Source of the DNA: an uncultured Eubacterium sp.
GTDB taxonomy: Bacteria > Bacillota > Clostridia > Lachnospirales > Lachnospiraceae
Assembly (NCBI GenBank): GCA_910584065.1
Contig: CAJTZN010000001.1
Coordinates: 1 to 64,000, forward strand
DNA: 64,000 nt
Direction: 5' to 3'
Below, piece by piece: positions 22,724 through 30,712 of this stretch. The notes below the pieces were generated by a model. It was not told the origin of the DNA. It ran no database searches and worked only from the letters and a program-made list of their open reading frames with translations. The translations under genes were made by a program, and so were the position numbers. The first letter of the stretch is position 1, and every line of letters starts with the position of its first letter.

Positions 22724-24217
22724 ATGGAAAATGAGATTACATACCGGCATAATATCATGGAGATCCAGTCGATCGAAGCATTTATCAACATAAAAGGCGG
22801 ATTCAACCATCAGGTGAGGGATGTGTATTTTGTAAGAGCCATCGGCGTCCCGGCCCATTTTCCAGATGTCATCCGGAAGATGGATCAAAGGATGGGAAAA
22901 GAGATGGCTGACGGCCATCTCAAGTATATGCGCGTGAAGGCGCTTCCGAGCCTGGCGGGTGTCCAGGAGTCCGCGTTTTACGCTGGCGCGTACGACGCAT
23001 GGAAGTCAGATGGTACGCCCGCGCTTAGGAATATCAAAGTCAGCGGCGCTTTCGCACGTGTTTTTTCGCGGGCTGTCCGTCAGGTCATCGGCATGTTTGA
23101 AAAGAGTAGGCGTAATAGTTCTGAATCCATTGTGCGAAATTTTGTGGCAAAGATCATGTACTGGTTTGATGTACAGGCAGCAGAACTCGTGTCGGGCTGG
23201 AATGAGAGGGCTGTCATGAAAGTGGCGGCTGAAAATGTGCTGAAGGAACAGGAATACCTGTTTTACTATTTTCTGACGCTGCTCGGCTGTGATGTTTTAC
23301 TGCTGCAGTACAAAAAGGATATGGAAGCGCCGGAGGTGATGAAGGCGCTTTCTAGTGAACTCGTGCTGGGGTCATTCGATACGTGTGCGCTGCCGGAATA
23401 CGTCCCCTATGTACACGAGGAGAAGGCAGTGGAGAGCCGCCCGGTCAAAGTGATCATACCGGAGCGGAAGGGGAGGAGATCCAGCAGGACGGAGGCGCAG
23501 GGGGCGAACCCTCAGAGAGTGAACCCTCAAAGAGCGAACCCTCAGGGAGCGAACCCTCAGAGAGTGAATCCTCAAAGAGCGGACACTCAGAGAGCGAACC
23601 CTCAGAGAGTGAACCCGAATCGCCCCGCGCCTGCCTCTGATGTGGAAAAAGGATTTGAGGAACTGGCGCAGCTCGCGTCTTCGATCGTCATGATCTCCGT
23701 CCACGACCACCGCGGCGAGATCAGGAGTACGGGATCCGGTATCATGATCGGAAGGGGCGGGTATATATTGACGAACAACCATGTGGCATCCGGCGGCGTG
23801 TTTTATTCAGTCAGTATCGAGGACGATGAGGAAACGTATCAGACAGACGAGGTGATCAAATACAACGGCACGCTCGACCTGGCCGTGATCCGCATCCAGA
23901 GGCAGCTGGACCCGCTGCCAATCTACCGGGGCCGGAAAAAGCTGGTCAGAGGGCAGAAAGTTGTGGCGATCGGCAGTCCGCTCGGGTTATTTAATTCGGT
24001 TTCCGACGGGATCATCTCAGGGTTTCGGAAAATCCGGGATATTGACATGATCCAGTTCACAGCGCCCATATCGCCGGGAAGTTCCGGAGGGGCGGTGCTG
24101 AACATGCAGGGGGAAGTCATCGGCATCAGCACGGCCGGCATCGACAGCGGGCAGAATATCAATCTGGCGGTAGGATACGAGAATATTTTAATGTTCGCAA
24201 ATGGATTTTTTTCTTAG
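22724..24217 (+). CDS. YceG-like domain fused to a cytosolic HtrA/trypsin-type protease
   Basis: A 497-residue fusion. Residues about 1-215 resemble one repeat of the neighbouring YceG protein: a helical stretch (VAKIMYWFDVQAAELV) followed by LLGCDVLLLQYKKD, matched by GCDILLLQYEGD there. A Gln/Asn/Pro-rich tandem repeat linker spans about 258-298. The C-terminal part is a serine protease with an intact triad: His in LTNNHVA (near 352), Asp in LDLAVIRI (near 385) and Ser in SPGSSGG (near 454). No PDZ domain follows. No signal peptide or membrane segment is visible, unlike ordinary HtrA proteins, so it should act in the cytoplasm. It sits between the PRTase and rhomboid/YceG genes. Substrates are unknown; delivery to a Ter complex through the YceG-like part is my inference. 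Confidence 0.82.
   Translation: MENEITYRHNIMEIQSIEAFINIKGGFNHQVRDVYFVRAIGVPAHFPDVIRKMDQRMGKEMADGHLKYMRVKALPSLAGVQESAFYAGAYDAWKSDGTPALRNIKVSGAFARVFSRAVRQVIGMFEKSRRNSSESIVRNFVAKIMYWFDVQAAELVSGWNERAVMKVAAENVLKEQEYLFYYFLTLLGCDVLLLQYKKDMEAPEVMKALSSELVLGSFDTCALPEYVPYVHEEKAVESRPVKVIIPERKGRRSSRTEAQGANPQRVNPQRANPQGANPQRVNPQRADTQRANPQRVNPNRPAPASDVEKGFEELAQLASSIVMISVHDHRGEIRSTGSGIMIGRGGYILTNNHVASGGVFYSVSIEDDEETYQTDEVIKYNGTLDLAVIRIQRQLDPLPIYRGRKKLVRGQKVVAIGSPLGLFNSVSDGIISGFRKIRDIDMIQFTAPISPGSSGGAVLNMQGEVIGISTAGIDSGQNINLAVGYENILMFANGFFS
23504..23615 (+). repeat. 15-bp in-frame tandem repeat in the YceG-like/protease linker
   Basis: Seven 15-bp units and part of an eighth, of the form G(C/T)GAACCCTCAGAGA, encode five-residue repeats (A/V)-N-P-Q-(R/G). 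Units differ at one or two positions only. The repeat separates the YceG-like part from the protease part, as a flexible linker of variable length would. Confidence 0.9.
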
Positions 24218-24228
24218 CGCACTATGCC

Positions 24229-24257
24229 TTGAAAAAAGAGAGGCGGTATGATAAAAT
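24229..24257 (+). promoter_or_regulatory. Promoter of the rhomboid-yceG-telA-terD operon
   Basis: TTGAAA (24229-24234) and TAAAAT (24252-24257) have a 17-base spacer. The leader to the rhomboid ATG is about 100 bases. It would drive the five closely spaced genes up to the terminator at 29708-29741. Confidence 0.65.
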
Positions 24258-24362
24258 ATTTGTGCAGGCGCGGTTAATGTGCAGAAAATACAAATGTGCA
24301 GGAATTGCAGCTGTACAGGAGTTTCAAAATAAATATACGATAGGAATTGAAAGGGGAAGAAT

Positions 24363-24953
24363 ATGAATAGTGGCAAAAGACAAATGAGAGTATCCTTTAA
24401 TTCTCCAGTGATACTCGGGTTTACGATCGCCTGCTTTGCAGTGATGATGCTGGACCAGATGACCAGGGGAGATACGACGTATCGTTTTTTCAGCGTTTAC
24501 CGCGCGTCTTTTCTCAGTCCGCTCACCTATGTCCGTTTCTTCGGCCATGTGCTGGGACATGCGGGCTGGCAGCACTTTTTCGGAAATATCATGATGATCC
24601 TTGTGATCGGGCCGCTTTTGGAAGAAAAGTACGGCTCATCCAATATATTGTTTGTGATTCTGGCGACTGCCCTCGCATCGGGGGTCGTTCACTTTATTTT
24701 TTTCCCGCATGTCAGGCTTTTGGGAGCGAGCGGAGTCGTGTTCGCCTTTATCCTCCTGGCGTCGTTTGCGAGTTTCCAGGAAGGGAAGATTCCGCTCACG
24801 TTTATTTTGGTAGCATTTATTTACATCGGGCAGCAGGTCTATGAAGGCATGTTTGTTCATAATAATATATCCAATCTTACCCATATCATCGGCGGGGGCG
24901 TTGGGACAGGCCTTGGGTTTGTAATGAATAAAAATAAGATGAATAGATATTGA
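24363..24953 (+). CDS. Rhomboid-family intramembrane serine protease
   Basis: A 196-residue membrane protein with six predicted helices, the minimal rhomboid core. The HAGWQHFFGN segment after helix 1 matches the rhomboid HxxxxHxxxN pattern. The catalytic serine is in GASGVVFAF, and the catalytic histidine in NLTHIIGGG in the last helix. GGGAAGA precedes the ATG. It is the first gene of the operon with yceG, telA and two terD genes, 15 bases before yceG. Rhomboids are not among the Ter components I know, so the association is notable. Its natural substrate may be a single-pass membrane protein, possibly one tied to the Ter complex (inference). Confidence 0.9.
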   Translation: MNSGKRQMRVSFNSPVILGFTIACFAVMMLDQMTRGDTTYRFFSVYRASFLSPLTYVRFFGHVLGHAGWQHFFGNIMMILVIGPLLEEKYGSSNILFVILATALASGVVHFIFFPHVRLLGASGVVFAFILLASFASFQEGKIPLTFILVAFIYIGQQVYEGMFVHNNISNLTHIIGGGVGTGLGFVMNKNKMNRY

Positions 24954-24968
24954 AGGTGAGAGCATCCC

Positions 24969-27245
24969 ATGTTGGAACGTGTAAGCATTCACAATCTCGA
25001 TGATTATTTTACGGAGCGCAGCAAAAGGCCGGAAAAAGGGGTATATTTCTGCCGCCTGACTGCGTATTCCGCGGAAATCGAGCGTTTTATCAGAAAGTAT
25101 TACGATGAGGCCCGGAAAACCGGTGTCGTCATCGAAGGGAAGATTCCAAATCCCGATGAGAAGAACCTCTCTTATTACGAGGAAATCATGGGGATGGGGT
25201 TTGAGATGAGCGTCAGCTTTTTCAACGACAGTTTAAAAAAGTGGCTGCCGCGGATGAACGACCGGCAGCGGGAACAAGTTGTGCTCGCGATGCACGATGC
25301 GCTCGACTCCCTGCGTAAGGCGGGGAAGACCGAAAACATACTGAAAAACGCGTATATTAAATTTATGTGCTGGTTGTACTACAAATTTGAGCGGATCGTC
25401 AACCAGCTTGGCGCTGAACGCATCCCGAAAATACTGTATGAGGGGTATGTCAGCAATTACGAGCGCATGATGCTCTCGATCCTGTCGCAGGCCGGCTGTG
25501 ATATCCTGTTGCTGCAGTACGAGGGCGATCAGGGATACCAAAAGGTAGATCCCGGTTCGGTGTGGTCCGAGGAGTACCGGGCGGACGGGGCGGCCGCATT
25601 TCCGCAGGGGTTCAGCCTGAAAAAGATCCGCGAGGCCATGCAGGACGAGCAGCGCCGGGAAGCGCTTTACGGAGCGAGGCCGCAGATGAAAAACTGCACG
25701 AATGCCTGGATCAAGGGAAAAGGGCTCGATGATATCAGGGAGAGTATCCCGCTGCGGGGAAATGATCCGAGGTTGTTCTACAATTGTTTCTGCCGCATCA
25801 ACGGTGTGGATGATAAGCTTTTTTACGCGGAGGAACTTTACCGTTTTCAGCAGGAATTAAAAAGTTCAGGGAGAAAGGTGGTCATAGTGGACCGAGAGAT
25901 CCCGAAACCGGCTCCCGATGAGATTGCTGCCATTAAACGGAACAATTATGCAAACGAGGAGCAGATGATCCGCGGTCTGGCCGCGAATATCCAGTACACG
26001 ACGAATCAGGAGCTGCAGCGGATCATGAACCAGGCCTTTGTGGACAATATACAAAAGGTGGCAAAAGAGCCGGGGAGCAATATGAACAAGCTGACGAATC
26101 GGGCTGTCTATCTGCTCTGCTGGCTGAAAAGATACCAGTCGCAGCTTTTTGATCACTGGAACAAAACGGATATCGCCTGTTTCATTTACATGGGAGGCTG
26201 TAAGACGAGCAGCGAGGCGATGTTTCTGAGTTTTCTGGCAAGGCTTCCGGTCGATGTGCTGATCCTCTGCCCCAACTTAAATGAGAGGTGCTGCCTCACA
26301 GATGATCTGCTGTATGAGGTAAACCATACGGAATCGCTCATGCTCGACCGCTTTCCCGTCGATAATTCGCAGGCCCGGATGGGGACGGCCGCCTATCACG
26401 CCGAACGCGAACTCGATACGCTGATGTATCAGGATTCGGGCATGTACCGCAACCAGCAGTATGGGAAGGCCGATGTGATCAATTTGCAGACGATGTACGA
26501 GGAGATCCGGATTCTGTGGGATCAGGAGTTAAAGTACCGGCCCGGCTTCAGCGTCGTAGGCGAGACGGTGAACATCCCGGTCATTTATTCCAAAGTGTCG
26601 GGTGTGAAGGACGGGCAGACCGAGCCGTACTGGGCGGCGATCCGGGAACTGCTCACGGAAAATACCGTTTTGGTGCCCAAGGCGCCCTATATCGAAAACG
26701 CCGCGCCCAATCCGGTCAAGGCTTACGCGACGGAATTTTACAAAAACGGCAGGCTGCAGAAAACGAAGATCAAGCAGCATCCCAAATACCCGTATGGCAT
26801 CCTGCGCGAGGAAGTGCAGGACGTGATGCTGGAAAAATTACAGATCATCCTCGAGCAGAAACGGATCCGGGGGATCGGGGAAAACGGGACGGAATATACG
26901 GTGATTGCCACCGTGCTCAACCTCCCGAAAGAGATCCTGCGCCTGATCCAGAAATTTGATTTCACGAAAAAAAATCCGAAGCTCGTTTATGTCAATGCGA
27001 CGGAGCAGGTCATATCGCTCGAGGATACGATCCTAGTGACATTTTTGAACCTGATCGGTTTCGATATACTGTTTTTTATTCCCACGGGCTATCAGAGTAT
27101 CGAGAAATATTTTAACCAGAGAGTAATGGAAGAACATCAGATCGGGGAATATGTGTATGATCTGCAGGTTCCTGACCTGAAAAATCTTCCATCTAATAAA
27201 TCACGTCAGAGTTGGCGTAATAAAATTTTTAAGAGAGGTAATTGA
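24969..27245 (+). CDS. YceG-family protein of the Ter biosynthetic module
   Basis: A 758-residue cytoplasmic protein. Its core repeats about three times: each unit has a helical part (for example IKFMCWLYYKFERIV and AVYLLCWLKRYQSQLF) and ends with a strand motif, GCDILLLQY near residue 177, PVDVLILCPN near 430 and GFDILFFIP near 700. This matches the YceG_bac family, an uncharacterised component of Ter-type modules (yceG is part of the Bacillus yceC-yceH stress operon). The function is unknown. The ATG follows GAAGGTGAG. One base separates its stop from telA, and a one-repeat paralogue is fused to a protease upstream. Confidence 0.85.
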   Translation: MLERVSIHNLDDYFTERSKRPEKGVYFCRLTAYSAEIERFIRKYYDEARKTGVVIEGKIPNPDEKNLSYYEEIMGMGFEMSVSFFNDSLKKWLPRMNDRQREQVVLAMHDALDSLRKAGKTENILKNAYIKFMCWLYYKFERIVNQLGAERIPKILYEGYVSNYERMMLSILSQAGCDILLLQYEGDQGYQKVDPGSVWSEEYRADGAAAFPQGFSLKKIREAMQDEQRREALYGARPQMKNCTNAWIKGKGLDDIRESIPLRGNDPRLFYNCFCRINGVDDKLFYAEELYRFQQELKSSGRKVVIVDREIPKPAPDEIAAIKRNNYANEEQMIRGLAANIQYTTNQELQRIMNQAFVDNIQKVAKEPGSNMNKLTNRAVYLLCWLKRYQSQLFDHWNKTDIACFIYMGGCKTSSEAMFLSFLARLPVDVLILCPNLNERCCLTDDLLYEVNHTESLMLDRFPVDNSQARMGTAAYHAERELDTLMYQDSGMYRNQQYGKADVINLQTMYEEIRILWDQELKYRPGFSVVGETVNIPVIYSKVSGVKDGQTEPYWAAIRELLTENTVLVPKAPYIENAAPNPVKAYATEFYKNGRLQKTKIKQHPKYPYGILREEVQDVMLEKLQIILEQKRIRGIGENGTEYTVIATVLNLPKEILRLIQKFDFTKKNPKLVYVNATEQVISLEDTILVTFLNLIGFDILFFIPTGYQSIEKYFNQRVMEEHQIGEYVYDLQVPDLKNLPSNKSRQSWRNKIFKRGN

Positions 27246-27246
27246 T

Positions 27247-28401
27247 ATGGGACTTGACTTTAGCAAAACGCAGGCAGCACCAACTACAACGTTGACAGAA
27301 GTACCGAGTGGGAAAAATGAGATCGAAGTGGTTCAGGAATATGATATTGTCGCGGATCGGCAGCAGATGAACGATGAACTGGTAAACTCGGAAGAGGTCG
27401 ATCGCATTGTGAGCACGATCGAGGTGAACAACCTTGAGACGATCGTATCGTTCGGGGCCGATGTGGCGGAGGAGATTTCCAAGGCGTCGGATGTCGTGTT
27501 GAACAGCATGAACATGTCGCAGCTCGATGATACGAGCGAGATGCTGAAGACGCTGGCAAAGATCATGGATAAATTCGATCTTGAAGAGATCAAGGACAAC
27601 CCTTCCCTGTTTGGGAAACTGTTCGGGAACTTGAAAAAGCAGCTGGATAAGATCCTCGCCAAATACCATACGATGGGTGAGGAAGTCGATAAGATCTATG
27701 TACAGTTAAAGGGATATGAGTCAGAGATCAAACAGTCGAACCGCAAGCTGAGCCAGATGTTTGACGCGAATGTAAATTTTTATCATGATCTGGTAAAATA
27801 TATACTGGCCGGTGAGCAGGCGTGCGGGGAGATCGAGGCGTATCTCGAGCAGCGAAGGAATGACATGCAGACGACGGGTGACAATTCGATCCAGTTCGAG
27901 ATCACGACGTTAGAGCAGGCGCTGCAGATGATGGAGCAGCGCACGCAGGATCTGCGTACGGCTGAAAATGTAGCGATGCAGTCGATCCCGATGATCAAGA
28001 CGATGGAATTCAGCAACTACAATTTGGTGCGCAAGATCAATTCGGCGTTTATCGTCACGCTCCCGGTATTTAAACAGGCGCTCGCCCAGGCGATCATGCT
28101 CAAGAGGCAGAGGATCCAGGCGGAATCAATGGCGGAGCTCGATAAGAAGACAAATGAGATGCTGATCAAGAACGCCCAGAATACAGTAGAAGCGTCGAAG
28201 ATGACCGCGAAACTCGCGTCGGGAAGCTCGATCCAGATCGAAACACTGGAAAAGACGTGGCGAACGATCACGAGCGGTATTGAGGAGACGAAGAGGATTC
28301 AGGAGGATGCGAAGCGGAAACGGGTGGAAGACCAGGCCCGCCTGCAGACGATCAAGAACGAGTTCAATCAGCAGTATCATATGCCAAAGGCAACAAATTA
28401 A
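27247..28401 (+). CDS. telA: TelA/KlaA-family toxic anion resistance protein
   Basis: A 384-residue soluble, almost wholly helical protein (EVDRIVSTIEVNN, FGADVAEEISKASDVVLN, KMTAKLASGSSIQIETLEKTWRTI...) matching the TelA family (Bacillus YceH). The C-terminal half forms long coiled coils. TelA-like proteins are associated with tellurite and other envelope or anion stress; the mechanism is unknown. AGAGGTAATTG precedes the ATG. It lies between yceG and the first terD in one operon. Confidence 0.93.
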   Translation: MGLDFSKTQAAPTTTLTEVPSGKNEIEVVQEYDIVADRQQMNDELVNSEEVDRIVSTIEVNNLETIVSFGADVAEEISKASDVVLNSMNMSQLDDTSEMLKTLAKIMDKFDLEEIKDNPSLFGKLFGNLKKQLDKILAKYHTMGEEVDKIYVQLKGYESEIKQSNRKLSQMFDANVNFYHDLVKYILAGEQACGEIEAYLEQRRNDMQTTGDNSIQFEITTLEQALQMMEQRTQDLRTAENVAMQSIPMIKTMEFSNYNLVRKINSAFIVTLPVFKQALAQAIMLKRQRIQAESMAELDKKTNEMLIKNAQNTVEASKMTAKLASGSSIQIETLEKTWRTITSGIEETKRIQEDAKRKRVEDQARLQTIKNEFNQQYHMPKATN

Positions 28402-28440
28402 TCAAAGAAATTTTAATAGAGAAATCAGGAGGTGCAGCAA

Positions 28441-29022
28441 ATGCCAGTAAATTTAACGAAAGGTCAGAAAGTGAGTCTGACAAAAGGAAATCCAGGATTA
28501 AAGAATGTTGTTGTCGGTCTTGGCTGGGATGTCAACCAGTTTGATACCGGCGGAGATTTTGATCTCGACGCCGCCGCGTTTTTGCTGACGGATACGGGAA
28601 AGGTAGCGGATTCCAATGATTTTGTATTCTATGGAAATCTGTCCCATCCGTCCGGAAGCGTGCAGCACATGGGTGATAATCTGACAGGAGCCGGCGACGG
28701 GGACGACGAGCAGATCAAGATCGATCTGTCCAAAGTACCCGCGAACGTTACGAAGATTGCGTTTACGGTGACGATCTACGAGTCGGAGGCGCGAGGGCAG
28801 AATTTTGGACAGGTCAACAATGCGTTCATCCGGATTTACAATGAAGAAAATGGAGAGGAAATGCTGCGGTACGATCTGGGCGAAGATTTTTCGATCGAGA
28901 CGGCCGCCGTCTTTGGGGAGTTGTACAAAAACGGCGACGAGTGGAAATTTAACGCGATCGGGAGTGGATACCAGGGAGGTCTGGCGGCGCTGTGCGCGAA
29001 TTACGGCGTAGAAGTGGGATAG
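28441..29022 (+). CDS. terD: TerD-family calcium-binding stress protein (copy 1)
   Basis: The 193-residue protein has the TerD beta-sandwich with calcium-binding loops: NLTKGQKVSLTK at the N-terminus, VVGLGWDVN, FDLDAAAFLL, MGDNLTGAGDGDDEQIKIDL and the conserved W-K-F-N-A-I-G near the end. AGGAGGT lies seven bases before ATG 28441; the GTG nine bases earlier is inside the spacer. TerD proteins are thought to act at the inner face of the membrane in stress resistance. Loops carry the full acidic set (DLDA, GDGDDEQ). Confidence 0.95.
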   Translation: MPVNLTKGQKVSLTKGNPGLKNVVVGLGWDVNQFDTGGDFDLDAAAFLLTDTGKVADSNDFVFYGNLSHPSGSVQHMGDNLTGAGDGDDEQIKIDLSKVPANVTKIAFTVTIYESEARGQNFGQVNNAFIRIYNEENGEEMLRYDLGEDFSIETAAVFGELYKNGDEWKFNAIGSGYQGGLAALCANYGVEVG

Positions 29023-29089
29023 GCCGCGGCCGCCGTGTGCAAATAAGGCTGTGCGGGCGCGGCCCGCGCGGCAGAAATGAGGGAATGAA

Positions 29090-29680
29090 ATGTCGATAAG
29101 TTTACAAAAAGGCCAAAAGGTAAGTCTTTCAAAAGATCACGCGGGGCTGGCGAAGGTTGTCGTCGGACTTGGCTGGGATGAAGTACAGCAGTCAAGGGGA
29201 GGGCTTTTCTCGAAGAAGCCGGCGGCCATTGATTGCGATGCCTCGGCGATCCTGCTGCAGAACGGAACGTTCGTGGATAAAAAAGATCTTGTCTTTTTCG
29301 GCAATCTCCGGCACGGTTCCGGTACGGTCATCCATATGGGGGACAATCTGACAGGAGCCGGCGAGGGAGATGACGAGCAGATCATGATCGATCTGTCCGC
29401 CGTACCGCAAAATTACGATAAGATCGTGATCGTTGTCAATATTTACGAGGCGGTAAAGAGGCGCCAGCACTTTGGTATGATACAGAATGCGTTCATCCGT
29501 CTCGTGGATCAGAGAAATAACAGCGAGATGTGCCGCTACAACCTGACGGAAGATTATTCCGGCATGACCGCCATGATATTCGGCGAAGTTTACAGACACA
29601 ATGGCGAGTGGAAATTTAACGCGATTGGGCAGGGCACAAGCGATCCGACAATCGGGGATCTCACCAGGAGATATGTGTAA
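29090..29680 (+). CDS. TerD-family stress protein (copy 2, divergent loops)
   Basis: A 196-residue TerD paralogue (SLQKGQKVSLSK, VVGLGWDEV, MGDNLTGAGEGDDEQIMIDL, WKFNAIGQG). It differs from copy 1 by an insertion after the first tryptophan loop (QSRGGLFSKKPAAIDCDAS) and by IDCDAS in place of FDLDAA. Heterologous TerD pairs are usual in Ter clusters. The 67-base gap after copy 1 is GC-rich with no promoter that I can see. A terminator follows at 29708-29741. Confidence 0.93.
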   Translation: MSISLQKGQKVSLSKDHAGLAKVVVGLGWDEVQQSRGGLFSKKPAAIDCDASAILLQNGTFVDKKDLVFFGNLRHGSGTVIHMGDNLTGAGEGDDEQIMIDLSAVPQNYDKIVIVVNIYEAVKRRQHFGMIQNAFIRLVDQRNNSEMCRYNLTEDYSGMTAMIFGEVYRHNGEWKFNAIGQGTSDPTIGDLTRRYV

Positions 29681-29707
29681 GAGAACAGGTTTGTGAAAAC
29701 AGGCAAT

Positions 29708-29741
29708 AGCGTTAGGGGCAAAAAATTTTGTCCCTAACGCT
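29708..29741 (+). terminator. Terminator after the second terD
   Basis: AGCGTTAGGG (29708-29717) and CCCTAACGCT (29732-29741) form a perfect 10-bp stem; the inner GCAAAA/TTTTGT can extend it. The tail is only GTTTATT, so some read-through to the HAD gene is likely. Confidence 0.7.
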
Positions 29742-29786
29742 GTTTATTGATGTTTTGCGCCAGGTCCAGACAGAGCGGGGAGGAAT

Positions 29787-30557
29787 ATGAAGGTTTTATG
29801 TGCCGATCTTGATAACACGCTGATCTATTCCTATAAACATGATATCGGGATCAATAAGAGGAATGTGGAGATTTACCAGGGGCGGGAGATTTCGTTTATC
29901 ACGGAGAAAACGTATGGATTGCTGAAAAAAATAAGAGAGAAGTTTTTGGTCATCCCCACGACGACGCGGACGAAAGAGCAGTACGACCGCATTGATCTGG
30001 GCGTCGGCGGATTTTCGTATGCCTTAGTCTGTAACGGCGGTATTTTACTGCGAAATGGCGTGAGGGATGAGGACTGGTACCGCGAGTCGCTCCGCAGGAT
30101 CGGGGAGAGCGCGGGGGAACTGGAACGGGCGATCCGGTTTTTGGAGCGGGATGCGAGAAGGAAGTTTGAGATCCGGCTGATAGAAAACCTTTTTGTGTTT
30201 ACGAAATGCAGCAGTCCCGACATAACGGTAAGGGAATTGGCGGCATGTCTGGATCCCTGCTGTGTGGATGTCTTCCACAATGGAGAAAAAGTGTATGTCG
30301 TGCCGGTAGGACTGAGTAAGGGGACCGCACTGGAGCGGATCCGGCCGTATGTGGGCGCGGAGATGGTCTATGCCGCAGGGGACAGCGCGTTTGACGCATC
30401 GATGCTTGAACGGGCGGACGCGGCATTCGCCCCTCTCGGGTTTTCCTCCCGCTATGGTCTGGACCGTGACGTCAGAGAGTTTGGCGGGGACGTCATTTTT
30501 TCGGATGCGTTTTTGGAAGCCTGCTTGAAAGAGACGCCGATGCAAAATGTTCCCTGA
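29787..30557 (+). CDS. HAD-superfamily phosphatase of the Ter module
   Basis: A 256-residue HAD hydrolase. Motif I is LCADLDNTLIYS (nucleophile Asp), motif II is near VIPTTTRTKEQY, and motif IV is YAAGDSAFDASML. The cap fits the Cof/sucrose-phosphatase (C2) type. A HAD phosphatase of this kind is a standard member of the Ter biosynthetic module, presumably dephosphorylating the PRTase product. GGGAGG precedes the ATG. It follows the terD terminator by 45 bases and no consensus promoter was found, so it may depend on read-through. Confidence 0.85.
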   Translation: MKVLCADLDNTLIYSYKHDIGINKRNVEIYQGREISFITEKTYGLLKKIREKFLVIPTTTRTKEQYDRIDLGVGGFSYALVCNGGILLRNGVRDEDWYRESLRRIGESAGELERAIRFLERDARRKFEIRLIENLFVFTKCSSPDITVRELAACLDPCCVDVFHNGEKVYVVPVGLSKGTALERIRPYVGAEMVYAAGDSAFDASMLERADAAFAPLGFSSRYGLDRDVREFGGDVIFSDAFLEACLKETPMQNVP

Positions 30558-30712
30558 AAACTGCAAATTGTTCCCTTTGGCGGGTGCGCTTACAGAAATT
30601 ATGATACAATAAACGTTAGCGGTTTTATTTGCAAAGAACGCAGAAACCGTGTACAAAAGATTCTTTTGAATATATAGAATATATACTATATAAAGAAAAG
30701 TGAGGGGAAATC

